DNA of 64,000 bases, taken from the NCBI GenBank assembly GCA_035719105.1, contig DASTGN010000007.1, positions 62,001 through 126,000 of the forward strand, given 5' to 3'. Shown piece after piece: positions 17,034 through 26,119 of the stretch (position 1 is the stretch's first letter; every line of letters starts with the position of its first letter). A program made the position numbers and the translations under genes. The DNA is from UBA8389 sp035719105. GTDB taxonomy: Bacteria; Bacteroidota; Bacteroidia; Bacteroidales; UBA1402. The notes under the pieces were generated by a model. It saw nothing but the letters and a program-made list of their open reading frames with translations, did not search any database and was not told the origin of the DNA.

Positions 17034-18212
17034 ATGTATCAAGTCAACGAAAACGGATTTTATGGAGAATTTGGTGGAGCTTACATCCCCGAAATTCTTT
17101 ACAACAACGTGAAAAATCTAAGGGAACAATACCTTCAAATCATGAGCGATCCAAGTTTTCAGACTGAAGTCGACGCCCTATTGAAGGATTATGTAGGCAG
17201 ACCTACCCCACTCTATCTAGCCAAGCGACTTTCCGAAAAGTATGGATGCAAGGTCTATCTTAAACGCGAAGACCTCAACCACACTGGAGCTCACAAAATC
17301 AACAATACGATTGGTCAGATCCTATTAGCCAGACGATTAGGCAAAACACGCATCATTGCTGAAACCGGTGCCGGTCAGCATGGGGTAGCCACTGCCACCG
17401 TTTGTGCACTGCTGAACATGGAATGTTTGGTTTACATGGGCAAGACCGATGTGGAGCGTCAACACTTGAACGTCCAAAAGATGGAGATGTTGGGAGCGAC
17501 TGTCATTCCGGTCACTTCTGGCAATATGACCCTCAAGGACGCCACCAACGAGGCCATCCGTGACTGGTGCTGCCATCCTGAGGATACACATTATATTATA
17601 GGCAGTACTGTCGGGCCTCATCCATACCCCGATATGGTTGCTCGATTCCAATCCGTCATCAGCAAAGAAATGAAGCTTCAACTGATGGAACACGAAGGCC
17701 GCGATTACCCCGATTGCGTCATCGCCTGCATTGGTGGTGGAAGCAATGCCGCAGGCGCTTTTTACCACTTTTTGGACGAAGAACGCACGAAGTTGATCGC
17801 GGTCGAAGCCGCTGGAAAAGGCATCAACACCGCTGAAACCGCTGCCTCCATACTGCTCGGACGCTTGGGCATCCTGCATGGCTGCAAATCCCTCATCATG
17901 CAGACCGAAGACGGCCAGATCATCGAACCCTATTCCATCTCCGCGGGTCTGGACTATCCCGGTGTCGGCCCCATCCATGCCCATTTGGCCAAAGAGGGTC
18001 GCGTAAAAGTACTGGCCGCCACCGACGACCAAGCCCTGAAAGCCGCTTTCGAACTCACCTCCATCGAAGGCATCATTCCAGCGCTGGAAAGCGCACATGC
18101 ACTCGCCGCCCTCTCCATGATGACTTTCAAGCCCACCGATGTGGTGGTCATCAATCTATCAGGCCGCGGCGACAAGGACATGGAAACCTACGTCAAACAT
18201 TTTAAAAAATAA
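17034..18212 (+). CDS. trpB: tryptophan synthase beta chain
   Basis: 392 residues. Joins indole and serine through pyridoxal phosphate. The PLP lysine is Lys88 in 'LNHTGAHKINN', the phosphate cup 'GGGSNAAG' and the 'ETGAGQHGVATAT' substrate loop (AGAGQH-type) are present, and the N-terminus 'GFYGEFGGAYIPE' is the typical TrpB1 start. First gene of trpBEGDCFA, directly behind the attenuator; five bases before trpE. Confidence 0.97.
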   Translation: MYQVNENGFYGEFGGAYIPEILYNNVKNLREQYLQIMSDPSFQTEVDALLKDYVGRPTPLYLAKRLSEKYGCKVYLKREDLNHTGAHKINNTIGQILLARRLGKTRIIAETGAGQHGVATATVCALLNMECLVYMGKTDVERQHLNVQKMEMLGATVIPVTSGNMTLKDATNEAIRDWCCHPEDTHYIIGSTVGPHPYPDMVARFQSVISKEMKLQLMEHEGRDYPDCVIACIGGGSNAAGAFYHFLDEERTKLIAVEAAGKGINTAETAASILLGRLGILHGCKSLIMQTEDGQIIEPYSISAGLDYPGVGPIHAHLAKEGRVKVLAATDDQALKAAFELTSIEGIIPALESAHALAALSMMTFKPTDVVVINLSGRGDKDMETYVKHFKK

Positions 18213-18217
18213 GCGCT

Positions 18218-19627
18218 ATGAAACATTCCATTCGCACCCTTTCCCGCATATTGCTGGCAGATCTGCAGACTCCTGTGGGTATTTACTTGAAAATCAGGGA
18301 CGTATTCCCACATTCCGCTTTATTGGAAAGCTCCGATTACCACGGCGGCGAAAACAGTTTCTCCTTTATCGGTTTCCAGCCAGTTGCTCAGTTCAAACTC
18401 GAAAAAGGTATTATTTCTGAATCCTATCCGGACGGCAGCAAAACGGAAACCATCCTTACAACCGAGATCGATGTACCTGAACGATTTCAGGACTTCATTC
18501 AATCCTTTCCCATCATCGACGATAATAACACCTTGGGATTTAACGGATTGTTTGGTTATACCGCGTACGATGCCGTTCGTTATTTTGAAGACGTCAAGAT
18601 TGAGAATACGACAAAGGATGGCTCAGAAGTTCCTGATATTCAATATATTTTATACAAATACATCATCGGCATCAACCACCACAAAAACGAACTCACCATC
18701 GTTGAAAATCTTTTTGATGGAGAGGAAACCGATATGGAAACCGTTTTGGCGCTGTTGGACAACCGCAATTTCGCTTCCTACAATTTCATGCTGGAGGGAG
18801 ACGAAAAAGCCATCATCTCTGACGAAGACTATATGGAGATGGTTTCCAAGGGAAAAAAACACTGTTATCGCGGCGACACGTTTCAAATCGTGCTATCCAG
18901 ACGTTACACCCAAAAATATGCAGGCGACGACTTCAAAGCCTATCGTGCCTTGCGTTCGATCAACCCAAGCCCCTATTTGTTTTATTTCGACTTCGGATCG
19001 TTCCGAATTTTCGGTTCCTCACCAGAAGCACACTTGGTGGTCAAGAAGAACAAAGCCTACATCGACCCCATCGCAGGGACTTTCCGCCGAACCGGAGATG
19101 ATGAAAAAGACTTGTTGCTGGCCGAAGAACTTCGACGTGATCCCAAAGAAAACGCTGAACATGTGATGTTGGTTGATCTGGCTCGCAACGATTTGAGCCG
19201 CAATACCAAAAACGTCAAGCTGGAAATATTCAAGGAAATCCAATATTACTCACATGTGTTGCACATGGTTTCAAGGGTAAGTGGCGAATTGGAACCCAAA
19301 ACCAACGTCATTAAACTATTCGCAGACACTTTTCCTGCTGGCACGCTTTCGGGAGCACCGAAAGTCCGCGCGCTGGAACTCATCGACGAGATTGAATCCC
19401 ATTCTCGCGGATTCTACGGAGGCTGCATCGGCTACATTGGCCTGAACGGAGACTTCAACCAAGCCATCACGATTCGTTCTTTCTTAAGCAAAAACAACAC
19501 CTTATATTATCAAGCCGGAGCCGGTATCGTGGCCAAATCGGTGGAAGAAAACGAATTGCAAGAAGTGAAGAACAAGCTGGCAGCGCTCAAATCGGCATTG
19601 GATATGGCTGTTCGCTTAAAAAACTAA
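18218..19627 (+). CDS. trpE: anthranilate synthase component I
   Basis: 469 residues. Converts chorismate to anthranilate with ammonia from TrpG. The N-terminal feedback site shows 'LLESSDYHGG' (35-44), the LLES motif that binds tryptophan, so allosteric inhibition is likely retained. The chorismate-binding half has 'DTFQIVLSRRY', 'DPIAGTFRRTG', 'HVMLVDLARNDL' and 'FPAGTLSGAPKVRALELIDE'. Four bases separate it from trpG. Confidence 0.97.
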   Translation: MKHSIRTLSRILLADLQTPVGIYLKIRDVFPHSALLESSDYHGGENSFSFIGFQPVAQFKLEKGIISESYPDGSKTETILTTEIDVPERFQDFIQSFPIIDDNNTLGFNGLFGYTAYDAVRYFEDVKIENTTKDGSEVPDIQYILYKYIIGINHHKNELTIVENLFDGEETDMETVLALLDNRNFASYNFMLEGDEKAIISDEDYMEMVSKGKKHCYRGDTFQIVLSRRYTQKYAGDDFKAYRALRSINPSPYLFYFDFGSFRIFGSSPEAHLVVKKNKAYIDPIAGTFRRTGDDEKDLLLAEELRRDPKENAEHVMLVDLARNDLSRNTKNVKLEIFKEIQYYSHVLHMVSRVSGELEPKTNVIKLFADTFPAGTLSGAPKVRALELIDEIESHSRGFYGGCIGYIGLNGDFNQAITIRSFLSKNNTLYYQAGAGIVAKSVEENELQEVKNKLAALKSALDMAVRLKN

Positions 19628-19631
19628 GACC

Positions 19632-20198
19632 ATGAAGATATTAGTATTCGACAACTACGATTCATTCACGTACAACTTGGTCCATGCCCTGCACGAGATC
19701 TGCGACGCCAGTATTGACGTGGTTCGCAACGACAAATTACCTTTGGAAGACGCTGATCAATACGACAAAATCGTGCTTTCACCCGGGCCAGGCATCCCAT
19801 CCGAAGCCGGTCTGATGCTGGATTTAATTCGCATGTACGCACCCACCAAAAGCATCCTCGGTGTCTGTTTGGGACATCAAGCCCTCTGCGAAGCGTTCGG
19901 CGCTAAGCTCATCAATTTGAGCGACGTACACCATGGCTTGTCAGAAAGCATAAAAGTTATTGCCAACGATCCCTTATTCAAGGGTTTACCCGAACGCTTC
20001 GAAGTGGGGCGCTATCATTCTTGGGCAGTGAGTCCTGAGAACCTCCCCGACTGCATCGAAGTGACTGCTGTGGATGACGAAGGTCAGATCATGGCCATGC
20101 AACACAAGGAATTCATGCTCCACGGCGTGCAATTTCACCCCGAATCCGTATTGACTCCCCTTGGTAAAGAAATTCTCAAAAACTGGATCAACTTATGA
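19632..20198 (+). CDS. trpG: anthranilate synthase component II (glutamine amidotransferase)
   Basis: 188 residues of a class I amidotransferase. It begins 'ILVFDNYDSFTYNLVHAL'; the nucleophilic cysteine is in 'GVCLGHQALCEAFG' and the His-Glu pair in 'VQFHPESVLTP'. It supplies ammonia to TrpE. In some bacteria it also serves p-aminobenzoate synthesis; no pabB lies nearby. The stop overlaps the trpD start by four bases (ATGA). Confidence 0.96.
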   Translation: MKILVFDNYDSFTYNLVHALHEICDASIDVVRNDKLPLEDADQYDKIVLSPGPGIPSEAGLMLDLIRMYAPTKSILGVCLGHQALCEAFGAKLINLSDVHHGLSESIKVIANDPLFKGLPERFEVGRYHSWAVSPENLPDCIEVTAVDDEGQIMAMQHKEFMLHGVQFHPESVLTPLGKEILKNWINL

Positions 20199-21190
20199 AA
20201 CAAATACTCAACCACCTGTTCGAACACAAATTCCTGTCCTCCGACGAAGCCGCTGAAATCATGCTGAACATCGGGTCAGGCAAGTACCATGAAAATCAAA
20301 TTGCCGCCTTCATGAGTGTTTTCCTTATGCGCAGCATCACCGTTGACGAATTGGCAGGCTTTCAGAAAGCGTTGTTGGACATGTGCCATCGGGTGGACCT
20401 TTCCGATTACGATCCCATCGACATCGTGGGAACGGGAGGTGACGCCAAGAATACCTTTAATATATCAACCCTGAGTTGCATCGTCTTGGCAGGTGCCGGT
20501 TACAAAGTGGCCAAACACGGAAACTACGGAGCGACGTCGGTTTCGGGTTCCTCCAACGTCCTGGAACAGCATGGTGTGAAGTTCACGACCGAAGTGGTTA
20601 AACTAAAGCGTTCCATCGAGGAAACCAATCTGGCCTACCTGCATGCGCCGCTTTTCAATGCCGCATTAAAGACGGTAGCGCCCATCCGAAAGGCACTTGG
20701 CGTGCGCACCTTCTTCAATCTGATGGGCCCGCTAGTAAGCCCGGTCAAACCGCGCCGTCAATGTTTGGGCGTTTACAACCTCAAAATGGCGCGTTTGTAC
20801 GAATACACGTACCAACAAACTGGCGTGGATTTCGCCATCATCCACAGTTTGGACGGGTACGATGAACTTTCATTGACGGGCGATATGAAAATTGTCCGCA
20901 ACTCGGGTGAGGAAGTGCTTAAACCCACCGATCTCGGCTTTGAAACGGTTAAACCAGAAGAGCTCTTTGGTGGCGAAACCGTGGCAGAAGCCTCCAAACT
21001 GTTTGACAGCGTCTTGAACAATACGTGCACAGAAGCGCAGAAAAACGTCGTTTTGGCGAATTCAGCCGTAGCCATCCAAGTCATTGAACCGAAACTGAGT
21101 TTTGCCGATGCGGTAGCAATTGCACGCGAATCGTTGGAAAGTGGCAACGCTGCGAAAGCATTCAAGAATTTCATTCAATTAAACGCCTGA
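20195..21190 (+). CDS. trpD: anthranilate phosphoribosyltransferase
   Basis: 331 residues. Transfers phosphoribose from PRPP to anthranilate. 'VGTGGDAKNTFNISTLS' is the PRPP/pyrophosphate loop, 'KHGNYGATSVSGSSNVLEQ' the anthranilate-site motif (usual N-R-G-x-S/T-S replaced by N-Y-G-A-T-S), and 'RTFFNLMGPLVSP' the conserved core. Not fused to trpG, unlike in enterobacteria. Confidence 0.96.
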   Translation: MKQILNHLFEHKFLSSDEAAEIMLNIGSGKYHENQIAAFMSVFLMRSITVDELAGFQKALLDMCHRVDLSDYDPIDIVGTGGDAKNTFNISTLSCIVLAGAGYKVAKHGNYGATSVSGSSNVLEQHGVKFTTEVVKLKRSIEETNLAYLHAPLFNAALKTVAPIRKALGVRTFFNLMGPLVSPVKPRRQCLGVYNLKMARLYEYTYQQTGVDFAIIHSLDGYDELSLTGDMKIVRNSGEEVLKPTDLGFETVKPEELFGGETVAEASKLFDSVLNNTCTEAQKNVVLANSAVAIQVIEPKLSFADAVAIARESLESGNAAKAFKNFIQLNA

Positions 21191-21194
21191 ACTC

Positions 21195-21974
21195 ATGACC
21201 ATTCTCGATAACATTTTGACTGACAAGCGATTGGAAGTGGCCGCTCGTCGCCAGGTCGTTTCCCTCGAACACTTGAAAGGTCTGGCTTCTGGCTTGCCAA
21301 AAGGACGTTCGCTCAAAAACGCCTTGGTCGCCTCTAAAACCGGCATCATCTCCGAATTCAAACGCAAATCGCCTTCCAAAGGTTACATTCATCCCGACGC
21401 CGAGGTGACTTCAATCGTCAGTTCCTATCAAACAAGCGGTTGCACCGGCGTTTCGGTACTGACGGATTATCCGTACTTCGGCGGCACCATCGGTGATTTC
21501 AAAAATGCCCGAAAAGTGTTGGACTGCCCCATGCTTCGCAAAGATTTCGTCATCGACCCGTATCAGGTTTACGAAGCCAAAGTGTTGGGCGCCGATGTGA
21601 TTCTGCTTATTGCCTCTGCGCTCACCTTGGACGAAGCCTATGATCTTGGTGAACTCGCTCATGAACTCGGAATGGAAGTGCTGTTGGAAGTCCACAACGA
21701 AGCCGAACTCGATTTCATCAGCCGTTTTACGGACATGGTAGGTGTAAACAACCGGAATCTGAGTACCTTTGTAACCGATGTACAGGTTTCGTTCGACCTA
21801 GCCAACAAAATTCCTGCCGAATTTGTCCGAATTTCGGAAAGCGGTCTGGGCGATTCCGAAACAGTAAAAAAGCTCAGGGAGGCCGGATACCAAGGATTCC
21901 TGATGGGCGAAAACTTTATGAAACACAACGATCCGGGTGCGGCGTTGTCAGAATTTATCTTAGCATTGCAATGA
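21195..21974 (+). CDS. trpC: indole-3-glycerol phosphate synthase
   Basis: 259 residues of a TIM barrel. 'ISEFKRKSPSKGYI' holds the catalytic lysine, 'VSVLTDYPYFGGT' and 'PMLRKDFVIDPYQVYEAK' follow in the normal order, and 'GVNNRNLSTFVTD' and 'SESGLGDSE' complete the phosphate and active-site loops. A stand-alone TrpC, not fused to TrpF; the two genes overlap by four bases. Confidence 0.96.
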   Translation: MTILDNILTDKRLEVAARRQVVSLEHLKGLASGLPKGRSLKNALVASKTGIISEFKRKSPSKGYIHPDAEVTSIVSSYQTSGCTGVSVLTDYPYFGGTIGDFKNARKVLDCPMLRKDFVIDPYQVYEAKVLGADVILLIASALTLDEAYDLGELAHELGMEVLLEVHNEAELDFISRFTDMVGVNNRNLSTFVTDVQVSFDLANKIPAEFVRISESGLGDSETVKKLREAGYQGFLMGENFMKHNDPGAALSEFILALQ

Positions 21975-22603
21975 TCAACGGTCACTTAAAACTGAAAGTC
22001 TGCGGTATGCGCGAACCGGGAAACATCTCGGAAGTTGCCGCTTTGAATCCCGACTACATGGGCTTCATTTTCTATTTCAAATCTTCCAGATTCGTCGAGA
22101 TGATGGTTTTTTATGTTGCACAAAGGCTCAAAGCTCAGGGCATCGAACCAGTTGCCGTCTTTGTGAATCCATCCGTAGCTTATGTGTTGCACATTCGCGA
22201 CAAATATGGTTTCAGCCATATTCAACTCCATGGACGCGAAACTCCTCAAATGTGCGCTGAACTTAAAAACATGGGCTTGCGCGTGATGAAGGCCATTTCC
22301 GTGGCCGATGCGGCCGACCTCGAAGTGACCAAAGACTTCGAAGGCACCTGTGATTTTTACTTGTTCGACACCAAAAGCAATCTTCCGGGAGGTTCCGGCA
22401 AATCCTTCAATTGGGATATTCTGAAAGAGTATAAGGGTGAAACCCCGTTTTTCCTGAGTGGCGGAATAGGTTTGGATGATGTAGAGCGGATAAAAGCATT
22501 CAGTCACCCCAAACTCATTGGCATCGATGTGAACAGTAAATTTGAAACCCGACCCGCTCACAAAGACGCCGAACTACTGAAATCGTTCATCCAAGCTTTT
22601 TAA
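21971..22603 (+). CDS. trpF: phosphoribosylanthranilate isomerase
   Basis: 210 residues. 'LKVCGMREPGNI' has the catalytic cysteine, 'DYMGFIFYFKSSRFV' the second loop (usual GFVF-x-SxRxV), 'IQLHGRETPQMC' and 'FFLSGGIGLDDV' the product-site and phosphate loops, and 'GIDVNSKFETRP' matches the GxDxxSG(V/F)E pattern with Lys in place of Gly. Amadori rearrangement step before TrpC. Confidence 0.94.
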   Translation: MINGHLKLKVCGMREPGNISEVAALNPDYMGFIFYFKSSRFVEMMVFYVAQRLKAQGIEPVAVFVNPSVAYVLHIRDKYGFSHIQLHGRETPQMCAELKNMGLRVMKAISVADAADLEVTKDFEGTCDFYLFDTKSNLPGGSGKSFNWDILKEYKGETPFFLSGGIGLDDVERIKAFSHPKLIGIDVNSKFETRPAHKDAELLKSFIQAF

Positions 22604-22607
22604 AACC

Positions 22608-23384
22608 ATGCAAAATAGAATCAACCAACTCTTTTTGGAGAAGCCAAAAAACATTCTCTCCATCTACTTCACCGCTGGCTACCCGCATCTGGAAGACACG
22701 CTGCCCATCATGCGGGAACTACAGTCTCAAGGAGTCAACATGGTCGAAGTGGGCATTCCATTTTCTGACCCCATGGCTGACGGCCCTGTCATTCAGGCCA
22801 GTGGCAACGCCGCTCTAAAAAATGGCATGACCCTGAAAAAGATTTTCAGCCAACTCGAAAACATGCGTTCAGAAATCACCATGCCTGTTTTGTTGATGGG
22901 TTATCTCAATGTGGTGATGCAATATGGTCTGGAAGCTTTTTGTCGTGATTGTCAGAAAGTCGGCGTGGACGGTGTCATCTTGCCCGACCTGCCCATGAAA
23001 GACTATTTGGAGGAATTCAAACCCGTGATGGATCGCTACGGTTTGGCGATGGTGCTGCTCATCACGCCCGACACCTCGGAAGAACGCATTCGTGCCATCG
23101 ATGAACATACCAGCAGCTTCATCTACATGGTTTCCTCCGCATCCACAACCGGTGCTCAACAGAGTTTCAACGACAGCAAGCAAGCCTATTTCCGCCGAAT
23201 CAATGCCATGGGACTGAAGAACCCACGACTCATTGGTTTCGGCATTTCCAACAAGGCCACTCTGGACGCCGCCTTCAACAATGCCTCTGGTGCCATCATC
23301 GGGAGTCGTTTTGTGGAATGCCTCACCAAGTCTGTTGACGTAAAGGGAGCGGTGAACATGCTGTTGGACGGGTTGAACCGTTAA
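22608..23384 (+). CDS. trpA: tryptophan synthase alpha chain
   Basis: 258 residues. Cleaves indole-3-glycerol phosphate to indole for TrpB. 'YFTAGYPHLEDTL', catalytic Glu in 'MVEVGIPFSDPMADGPVIQ' with the second acid (Asp) there, 'VDGVILPDLPM' and 'YMVSSASTTGAQ' are all in place. Last gene of the operon; trpA and trpB sit at opposite ends, the usual arrangement in Bacteroidota. Confidence 0.96.
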   Translation: MQNRINQLFLEKPKNILSIYFTAGYPHLEDTLPIMRELQSQGVNMVEVGIPFSDPMADGPVIQASGNAALKNGMTLKKIFSQLENMRSEITMPVLLMGYLNVVMQYGLEAFCRDCQKVGVDGVILPDLPMKDYLEEFKPVMDRYGLAMVLLITPDTSEERIRAIDEHTSSFIYMVSSASTTGAQQSFNDSKQAYFRRINAMGLKNPRLIGFGISNKATLDAAFNNASGAIIGSRFVECLTKSVDVKGAVNMLLDGLNR

Positions 23385-23501
23385 CTTTCAAAGGTTGCTC
23401 TAAAAAATCTGCTTTTTACCGATAAACATTAAACCATTTTAGATTTGATTACTCTAAACGTATATTTTTGATTCAGAAACGTACATCAAAATTCTAAAAA
23501 A

Positions 23502-23951
23502 ATGAAATTATTCAAAGTTATTGCTGCTGTCGCTTTTTTGGTGTTGAGCACCAATATGATGGCTCAGGGACAAGGAGGCCGCAGATCGGCATCCGAACGT
23601 GCAAAATCAGAAACAGAAAGCATTTCCAAAGCAGTCGTTTTGACAGCCGAACAAACCGCCCAGGTTTTGGCTATCAATCTGAAGTATGCCGCTAAGGATT
23701 CTGCTCACTTTGCATCGATGCAAGCATCTGGAGCAACGATGGATCGTAATGCAATGAGAACAGCCATGATGGCTCAACGCGAAGAACAGGCAAAAGAAGT
23801 AAAAGCCGTTATGACTGATGATCAAAAAGCCAAATACGACACTTACCTCAAAGAAAGAGAAGCTCAACGCGCACAACGCATGGGCGGACAAGGTGGTCAG
23901 GGTGGCGGACAACGCGGTCAAGGCGGACAACGTGGTCAACGACCCAATTGA
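23502..23951 (+). CDS. small periplasmic LTxxQ (Spy/CpxP-like) protein with Gly/Gln/Arg tail
   Basis: 149 residues with a signal peptide ending near 'NMMAQ'. Two degenerate LTxxQ motifs, 'LTAEQTAQVL' and 'MTDDQKAKYD', flank a charged helical stretch, as in Spy/CpxP-like proteins and the Bacteroidota DUF4890 group. The last 25 residues are a low-complexity GGQ/RGQ tail. Possibly a periplasmic chaperone or stress protein. A TATTTTTG -7 element sits at 23463-23470. It precedes a sigma factor unit but has its own terminator. Confidence 0.7.
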   Translation: MKLFKVIAAVAFLVLSTNMMAQGQGGRRSASERAKSETESISKAVVLTAEQTAQVLAINLKYAAKDSAHFASMQASGATMDRNAMRTAMMAQREEQAKEVKAVMTDDQKAKYDTYLKEREAQRAQRMGGQGGQGGGQRGQGGQRGQRPN

Positions 23952-23988
23952 AATAGGTATTCGTTTATCATTTTTAACTTAAAAACGC

Positions 23989-24026
23989 AAGCTGTCGGGA
24001 AGCAATTCCAGGCAGCTTTTGTTTTA
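23989..24026 (+). terminator. terminator after the LTxxQ protein gene
   Basis: AAGCTGTC (23989-23996) pairs with GGCAGCTT (24011-24018), eight pairs with one G-U, then TTTTGTTTT-like sequence. Confidence 0.75.
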
Positions 24027-24096
24027 TGTCCTGTTATTTTTTTGTTACTTTGTAGCATCTGACGTTAAAATCCATCTATTATTTTACGAACACACC

Positions 24097-24639
24097 ATGC
24101 CTGAATCTGACAACCGGGAACAACAACTCATTTCAGACTGCCTTCAAGGTGATCGCGCAGCTCAAAAGAGGCTGTATGACACCTATTCCGGCAAGATGAT
24201 GGCTGTTTGTCTTCGGTATTGCAAGGACAGAGAAACGGCAAAGGATCTGTTACATGACGGATTCCTCAAGGTGTACACGCACTTGGACAGCTTCAAAGGC
24301 AGCGGTTCTTTTGAGGGTTGGATCCGACGGATCATGGTCAACACCGCATTGGAATTTTTAAGGAAACAGAACGATGAAGGTCATCATTTGGATGTAGAAG
24401 AAGTTTACTCTATCTCCAACGATGAAATTGGGATATTGGAGCGAATGCAGGCAGAAGAACTGATTCAAATCATTCAACGACTTCCCGACGCCTATCGGAC
24501 TACTTTCAACCTGTTCGTGGTAGAAGGTTACTCCCATAGAGAGATTGCCGAAGCGATGAACATCACGGAAAGTTCGTCGAGGGTATACCTGACCAGAGCT
24601 AGACAAATGTTGCAGGACATGCTCTCAAAGGTCAAATAA
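24097..24639 (+). CDS. ECF-type RNA polymerase sigma factor
   Basis: 180 residues from ATG 24097 ('MPESDNREQQLISDCLQGD'). Region 2 reads 'RLYDTYSGKMMAVCLRYCKD' through 'FEGWIRRIMVNTALEFLRK'; region 4 has 'LPDAYRTTFNLFVVEGYSHREIAEAMNI' and 'ESSSRVYLTRARQML'. The frame is open upstream to 24019, but that stretch overlaps a terminator. The next gene, ten bases on, encodes a membrane protein that may be its partner regulator, a common Bacteroidales pairing. Confidence 0.92.
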   Translation: MPESDNREQQLISDCLQGDRAAQKRLYDTYSGKMMAVCLRYCKDRETAKDLLHDGFLKVYTHLDSFKGSGSFEGWIRRIMVNTALEFLRKQNDEGHHLDVEEVYSISNDEIGILERMQAEELIQIIQRLPDAYRTTFNLFVVEGYSHREIAEAMNITESSSRVYLTRARQMLQDMLSKVK

Positions 24640-24648
24640 AGAAACAAA

Positions 24649-25989
24649 ATGCAGGAACGCGATACATACGAGAAAATTCGGTCTACACTTTTGAACGCTG
24701 AAGTTCAACCCCCGGATTTCGACACACTCTTTGGGAAGGTTGCCTTGGGGAGTGATTCGTTGCGTTCAGCCCTCGCCTCCAAACTCGCTGAAAGCAGCGT
24801 TGAAGCACCAGACTTCGAATCGTTGTTTGCCGGCGAAACGTTAGGCAAACCGGTTGTCGCTCCAAAAGTTCGATTATCACCTTGGTGGAGCATGGTTGGT
24901 GTCGCTGCAGCCTGTTTGGCAGCCATTTTGCTATTGCCAAAAAATTTAGGTCCCGAGGTTGAGAACATATCCAAGGTTCCCGCAGTGGAACAAGTGGCTG
25001 CGCCTGTAAAAAAGAGCTTCCGGATAAAACAGACCTCACTACCGAAATTAACTGCCCAATTATTGAATTCGCCTTCAGCCATCAAGCCTTTGAGTGTTGA
25101 AAATCAGAATACGACTTTGCCAGAAACGCTTCCATCAGAGGCTTCAAGAGACACCGCTTCAACTGAAGCCATTGCAAAAATCGCACCCACGCATTCTTCC
25201 AGGTTGTTGATAAAGACCGAAAAATCGGTGGAAGAAGCCTATGCAGTTGCTCGCGTGCGTAAACCCAGATTGAAACCAGACAAAATGACTTTTGGATTGG
25301 GAATGAACAGTGCCAACCGCATGCTTTCCATGGTGAACGCCAAGTCGGACGGTGGTTTTGCTCTCCAATCCGTTGCCAGCAGCGGCTCCGATGGATACAC
25401 CAGTCTCGAAGGCGCATCGGCCACCTTCCTTAAAACAACCACCGTTTCACCCAACGAATGGATCGGGCCAGAAAATATAACCCGCACCATGCTGCAAAAT
25501 TGTGAAACCAACTATTTGTTGCCCATCAATTTAGGGCTGACGGTTTCCATTCCCATCATACACGACATGAACCTGATCACCGGGCTTCAATATACCTACA
25601 TGGCTAACCACCTGACAGGCGCTACCTTCGATTTGAATCAAGAACTCCATTATTTGGGCATCCCCGTCAAGCTTGCCGTCAACTTGGTTAAACGGGGCGA
25701 CTTTGTGGTTTATTCTGCCCTCGGCGGAACCATCGAAAAAGGTCTTGTCGGCGTTCAAACGTCTACCGTAGATGGCGAAGGAACATGGAGAGGAACCCAA
25801 TCGATCAAAGGTTTCCAAACCAGCCTAACCGGACAATTCGGCTTAAGCTATAGCCTGAACACCAAACTATTACTCTATTTGGAACCCGGTGTTGCCTGGT
25901 ACATCCCTTCCGATCAGCCAGTCTCAAACCGCACGGAAGAGCCTTTTAATTTCAATCTTTCATTGGGCATTCGCTACAGACTCCAGTAA
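24649..25989 (+). CDS. membrane protein with single TM helix and C-terminal beta-barrel-like domain (putative sigma partner)
   Basis: 446 residues. A soluble N-terminal part (1-78) contains a duplicated motif, 'VQPPDFDTLF' (19-28) and 'VEAPDFESLF' (51-60). One transmembrane helix follows (about 79-96, 'WWSMVGVAAACLAAILLL'), then a 130-residue low-complexity linker. From about residue 285 the sequence looks like an outer-membrane beta-barrel of the OmpW/PorT kind ('NYLLPINLGLTVSIPI', 'ITGLQYTYMANH', 'NLSLGIRYRLQ'). This layout recurs behind Bacteroidales sigma factors; function is not established. The N-terminal part could act as an anti-sigma segment. Confidence 0.65.
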   Translation: MQERDTYEKIRSTLLNAEVQPPDFDTLFGKVALGSDSLRSALASKLAESSVEAPDFESLFAGETLGKPVVAPKVRLSPWWSMVGVAAACLAAILLLPKNLGPEVENISKVPAVEQVAAPVKKSFRIKQTSLPKLTAQLLNSPSAIKPLSVENQNTTLPETLPSEASRDTASTEAIAKIAPTHSSRLLIKTEKSVEEAYAVARVRKPRLKPDKMTFGLGMNSANRMLSMVNAKSDGGFALQSVASSGSDGYTSLEGASATFLKTTTVSPNEWIGPENITRTMLQNCETNYLLPINLGLTVSIPIIHDMNLITGLQYTYMANHLTGATFDLNQELHYLGIPVKLAVNLVKRGDFVVYSALGGTIEKGLVGVQTSTVDGEGTWRGTQSIKGFQTSLTGQFGLSYSLNTKLLLYLEPGVAWYIPSDQPVSNRTEEPFNFNLSLGIRYRLQ

Positions 25990-26058
25990 TTTTCATTTTT
26001 TTAGGTATTTTTTTTGCTCATTTAGCCTATGACTGTGCAATATATCCAACGGTATTGC

Positions 26059-26066
26059 TACCTTTG
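26059..26066 (+). promoter_or_regulatory. -7 promoter element of the etfBA-acyl-CoA dehydrogenase unit
   Basis: TACCTTTG, exact TAnnTTTG, 54 bases before the etfB start. The -33 is weak (TGTG at 26034-26037). Confidence 0.5.
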
Positions 26067-26119
26067 TCGCGCCGTTTTCGCAAATGGGACGGATTGAAAA
26101 ACACTTAAATTATTCACAT

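Noticed and set aside
17337..18098. 253-codon minus-strand frame inside trpB
   Set aside because: Fully opposite a conserved enzyme, no start context or family resemblance.
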